Positions 15,972 through 17,989 of a stretch of DNA of 17,989 nucleotides are shown here, one piece after another. The stretch lies in the NCBI GenBank assembly GCA_902475645.1, contig CABSAH010000015.1, forward strand, positions 1-17,989. The letters run 5' to 3'. Within the stretch, counting starts at the first letter, position 1. The number at the start of each line of letters is the position of its first letter. The DNA is from an uncultured Christensenellaceae bacterium. Lineage in GTDB: Bacteria; Bacillota; Clostridia; Christensenellales; CAG-138. A program made the translations under genes and the position numbers. Below the pieces are notes generated by a model. The model was not told the origin of the DNA, did not search any database, and saw only the letters and a list, made by a program, of their open reading frames with translations.

Positions 15972-17164
15972 CCCCTATAAAACCTCATGCCGCCTGCATT
16001 ATCGCAAAGCTGCACGGTATCGGCCTTGCGGGAGGAATCGCTCAGGCGCGCGCCTTCGGTGGGGAACAGGGTGTACTCCGCGGGGCGGAATATGCCGTCG
16101 CCGTCCACGCTGCCGAAGGCCATAAATGAAAGGCCGTATTTGCTGTTGGCGGAGTTAAACTTAACGTATGTGCCGAAAGCATCGCGCGAAAAGGTGAAGG
16201 CGGCGTCAAGCTCGCATTCGGGGAGCGCGGGGTAGCTTATTGCAAAGGCGGAGCTTTGCTTTATCAGCGATACGTCGCATCCGGCGGAAAGGAGGCGCTT
16301 TCGCACCACGCCGAGCGACGCGGGAGAGGCATCCGCCGCCAAAAACCGCCTGTTAAGCTTGGCCGCAACCGCCGCCGTGGTTCCGCTGCCGCAGAATAGG
16401 TCCGCAACCAGCCCACCCTCCGGACAGGAGGCGGATATAATGCGCCTCAGCAGGGCTTCGGGCTTCTGCGTGGCGTAGCCCGTGCGTTCGGGGTCGCGCT
16501 GATGCATATGCTCAATGTCAGCCCATACATCGGATGGATACACGGGCGTATCCTCATAATAGGTGTATGTTTTGCCGCCTGAACGGATGGAGAAGCAGAG
16601 CCTGCCGTTTTCGTCCACGGTGCGCTTCATGTTGTTGCGCTTCATGGGGCCGCGCGGCACGCCAACGGCGGATATGTCAAAATACGCCTTTGCGGTTTTT
16701 CTGTAAAAAAGAATATTGTCGTGCTTGCGCGAATAATGCCTTATGGAGCGGCCGCCGCTTTTATATGCCCAAATTATTTCGTTCTGGAAGCATTTTTCGC
16801 CGAATATATCGTCCAGCATCAGCCTTATGCGCGCGCTCATGCGGTAATCTATATGCACGTATATCGAGCCGGTATCCTTGAGCAAATCGCGGCAAAGCAT
16901 AAGCACGCCGCGCATCATTTCAAGATAGCTTGCGGTGTCCATATCGTCGCTGTATGCGGGTATTTTCACCTTTTCGCGCGCACCGGGCAGCTTTACGGAA
17001 AAGCCGTCTCCCGTGCCGAAGGGCGGGTCTATGTATATAAGATCCACCGCGCCGGCATATTCCCGCCGCAGCCGCTCCGCCATGGACTGCACCGTGCCGA
17101 GAATGAATTTGCCCGGCCCGCCGAAAGGGTATTCCTCGCCTATGGGTGTAATCAAATTATGCAT
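15968..17164 (-). CDS. Solitary DNA methyltransferase, beta-type, probably N6-adenine
   Basis: This 398-residue enzyme would transfer a methyl group from S-adenosylmethionine to DNA. The catalytic motif IV, YIDPPFGTG, is at 44-52 (DPPF 46-49) and precedes the AdoMet-binding FCGSGTT at about 255-261. The motif order IV...X...I is that of beta-class enzymes; DPPF favours adenine over cytosine. TQKPEALLRRII (about 228-239) matches the segment before motif I. The region between (about 120-225) should hold target recognition. A C-terminal extension of about 110 residues has no recognised match. AGGGGG precedes the ATG at 17164. No restriction endonuclease is adjacent, so this is an orphan methyltransferase or one half of a broken system. 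Confidence 0.88.
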   Translation of the reverse strand: MHNLITPIGEEYPFGGPGKFILGTVQSMAERLRREYAGAVDLIYIDPPFGTGDGFSVKLPGAREKVKIPAYSDDMDTASYLEMMRGVLMLCRDLLKDTGSIYVHIDYRMSARIRLMLDDIFGEKCFQNEIIWAYKSGGRSIRHYSRKHDNILFYRKTAKAYFDISAVGVPRGPMKRNNMKRTVDENGRLCFSIRSGGKTYTYYEDTPVYPSDVWADIEHMHQRDPERTGYATQKPEALLRRIISASCPEGGLVADLFCGSGTTAAVAAKLNRRFLAADASPASLGVVRKRLLSAGCDVSLIKQSSAFAISYPALPECELDAAFTFSRDAFGTYVKFNSANSKYGLSFMAFGSVDGDGIFRPAEYTLFPTEGARLSDSSRKADTVQLCDNAGGMRFYRG

Positions 17165-17192
17165 AATAGCCCCCTGTATACCGGATTTAAGT

Positions 17193-17225
17193 AAAAAGCG
17201 CGCAGGATACGGTTCCTTACGCGCT
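17193..17225 (-). terminator. Rho-independent terminator after the GntR gene
   Basis: On the - strand, AGCGCG (17225-17220) pairs with CGCGCT (17202-17197), with an inner AGGA/TCCT helix. A run of five T (17197-17193) follows. It lies 17 bp past the regulator stop and 29 bp before the methyltransferase start, so the methyltransferase needs its own promoter or readthrough. I see no clear promoter in the 77-bp gap. Confidence 0.75.
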
Positions 17226-17241
17226 GAAAGAATAAACGGCG

Positions 17242-17910
17242 TTATTGAGCGTTTGGCGTATCGCCTTCGGCACTGCGGCGCTTGCGGGCGTTGCGCACAT
17301 GGGATTCCATGGCGTCCTTGGCCGCCGCCGCGTCCCTGCGCTCTATGGCGTCAAATATGGCCTTGTGTTCGCTCAAACTGTGGGACGGCCTGTCCGGCGT
17401 GCTGAGCGAATTTACGCGCACCTGACGGGTGTTGCGGTGCAGCGAGGTTAGTATGTGCCTTAATATGCGGCTGTTGGATGCGGAAAAAACCACCTCGTGA
17501 AATTCGGTATCCAGCCGCGCAAGGTTTGCAACGTCGTTCTTTCGGGTGTACATTTCCATCAGCTCAACTATTTCCGTAAGCCGCGCAAGGTTTGCTTCGT
17601 CTATGCGCTCCGCCGCCCAGTATGCGGCCTGCCCCTCCAGCAGATAGCGCACGGTAAAAATATCGTCTATATCCTGGCTGCTCATGCCCTGCACCATAAC
17701 GCCGCGGTTGGGCATGCTTACAACAAGATCCTCAAGCTCAAGCTGCTTTAGCGCCTCCCTTATGGGCGTTCGGCTAACGTCCAGCTCCTCCGCCAGCTTG
17801 GTTTCAACAAGGTATGCGCCGTTGGCGTAGCGGCCTTCAATAATATCCTCTCGTATATGTTCATAGACCCTTGCGGTCAGGGATTGTTTATCATTGGGAT
17901 CAAAATGCAT
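17242..17910 (-). CDS. GntR-family transcriptional regulator, FadR/FCD subfamily
   Basis: This 222-residue DNA-binding regulator is intact. The N-terminal winged helix-turn-helix (about 9-75) includes LAEELDVSRTPIREALKQLE. The FCD effector domain (about 80-210) keeps the full metal-ligand set: Asp and His in DTEFH, His in SEHKAI, and His in MESHVRNA. FCD proteins sense small carboxylates and related metabolites; the ligand here is not predictable. The ATG at 17910 was chosen because AGGAGG lies 10 bases upstream; the longer frame to 17970 would overlap the promoter. The gene is flanked by its own promoter and terminator, and its targets are not evident. It is not a recent duplicate of the truncated regulator at 2011-2523, from which it differs widely. 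Confidence 0.93.
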   Translation of the reverse strand: MHFDPNDKQSLTARVYEHIREDIIEGRYANGAYLVETKLAEELDVSRTPIREALKQLELEDLVVSMPNRGVMVQGMSSQDIDDIFTVRYLLEGQAAYWAAERIDEANLARLTEIVELMEMYTRKNDVANLARLDTEFHEVVFSASNSRILRHILTSLHRNTRQVRVNSLSTPDRPSHSLSEHKAIFDAIERRDAAAAKDAMESHVRNARKRRSAEGDTPNAQ

Positions 17911-17934
17911 AATTCGGCATCCTCCTGCTTTTTT

Positions 17935-17963
17935 ATTGTAGCTTATATCTATTTGCATTGCAA
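17935..17963 (-). promoter_or_regulatory. Promoter of the GntR gene with an overlapping palindrome
   Basis: On the - strand, TTGCAA (17963-17958), a 17-bp spacer, and TACAAT (17940-17935) form a good sigma-A-type promoter 25 bp before the start codon. A perfect 11-bp palindrome, TTGCATTGCAA (17953-17963), covers the -35 box. It is a candidate operator for autoregulation, a common arrangement in GntR genes. Confidence 0.65.
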
Positions 17964-17989
17964 GCGGCAAAAAACAAAAATGAAAAATT

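Noticed and set aside
1..17989. CRISPR array, tRNA or rRNA genes, and a biosynthetic gene for a modified peptide
   Set aside because: No regularly spaced repeats, cloverleaf or rRNA signatures, and no precursor peptide or modification enzyme were seen on either strand.

Overview
The window looks like the chromosome of a Gram-positive gut-type Clostridia/Firmicutes bacterium, assembled from blocks of different origin. The evidence is AGGAGG-type ribosome binding sites before most genes, heavy use of ATA for Ile, ECF and Opp transporters, and a TnpX/TndX-type large serine recombinase. No rRNA, tRNA or CRISPR array is visible.

Layout. (1) 1 to about 2012, + strand: the right end of an integrated element, with the tail of a small TnpW-like ORF and a complete large serine recombinase (300-1913). 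The element ends at or near a GA dinucleotide (2011-2012). There it interrupts a GntR/FCD regulator, of which only the 3' part remains (2011-2523). (2) 2629-11008, + strand, lower GC: one tightly packed operon with a family 5 peptide-binding lipoprotein, two permeases, two ATPases (Opp/Dpp type), and then the TldD/TldE metalloprotease pair. The first permease carries a one-base frameshift in a G run. (3) 11009-11500: about 490 bp without a credible gene. (4) 11501-15240, - strand, higher GC: promoter, cobalamin riboswitch with a terminator, then ecfT, a fused double ATPase and a large S component. This is a B12-controlled ECF importer. (5) 15397-15971, - strand: a MntA/HepT toxin-antitoxin unit with its own promoter and terminator. 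The antitoxin is intact, but the HEPN toxin has an internal deletion that removes its active site. (6) 15968-17164, - strand: a solitary DNA adenine methyltransferase. (7) 17193-17963, - strand: an intact GntR/FCD regulator with a clear promoter and terminator.

How the parts fit. The Opp-TldDE operon reads as one pathway: capture a peptide, import it, cut it in the cytoplasm. A GntR repressor or activator next to it would be the expected regulator, and the mobile element has beheaded it. The ECF operon should be switched off by adenosylcobalamin and import a corrinoid or a precursor. The most interesting points are the peptide import plus TldD/E module with its disrupted regulator and frameshifted permease, and the disarmed HepT beside a preserved MntA.
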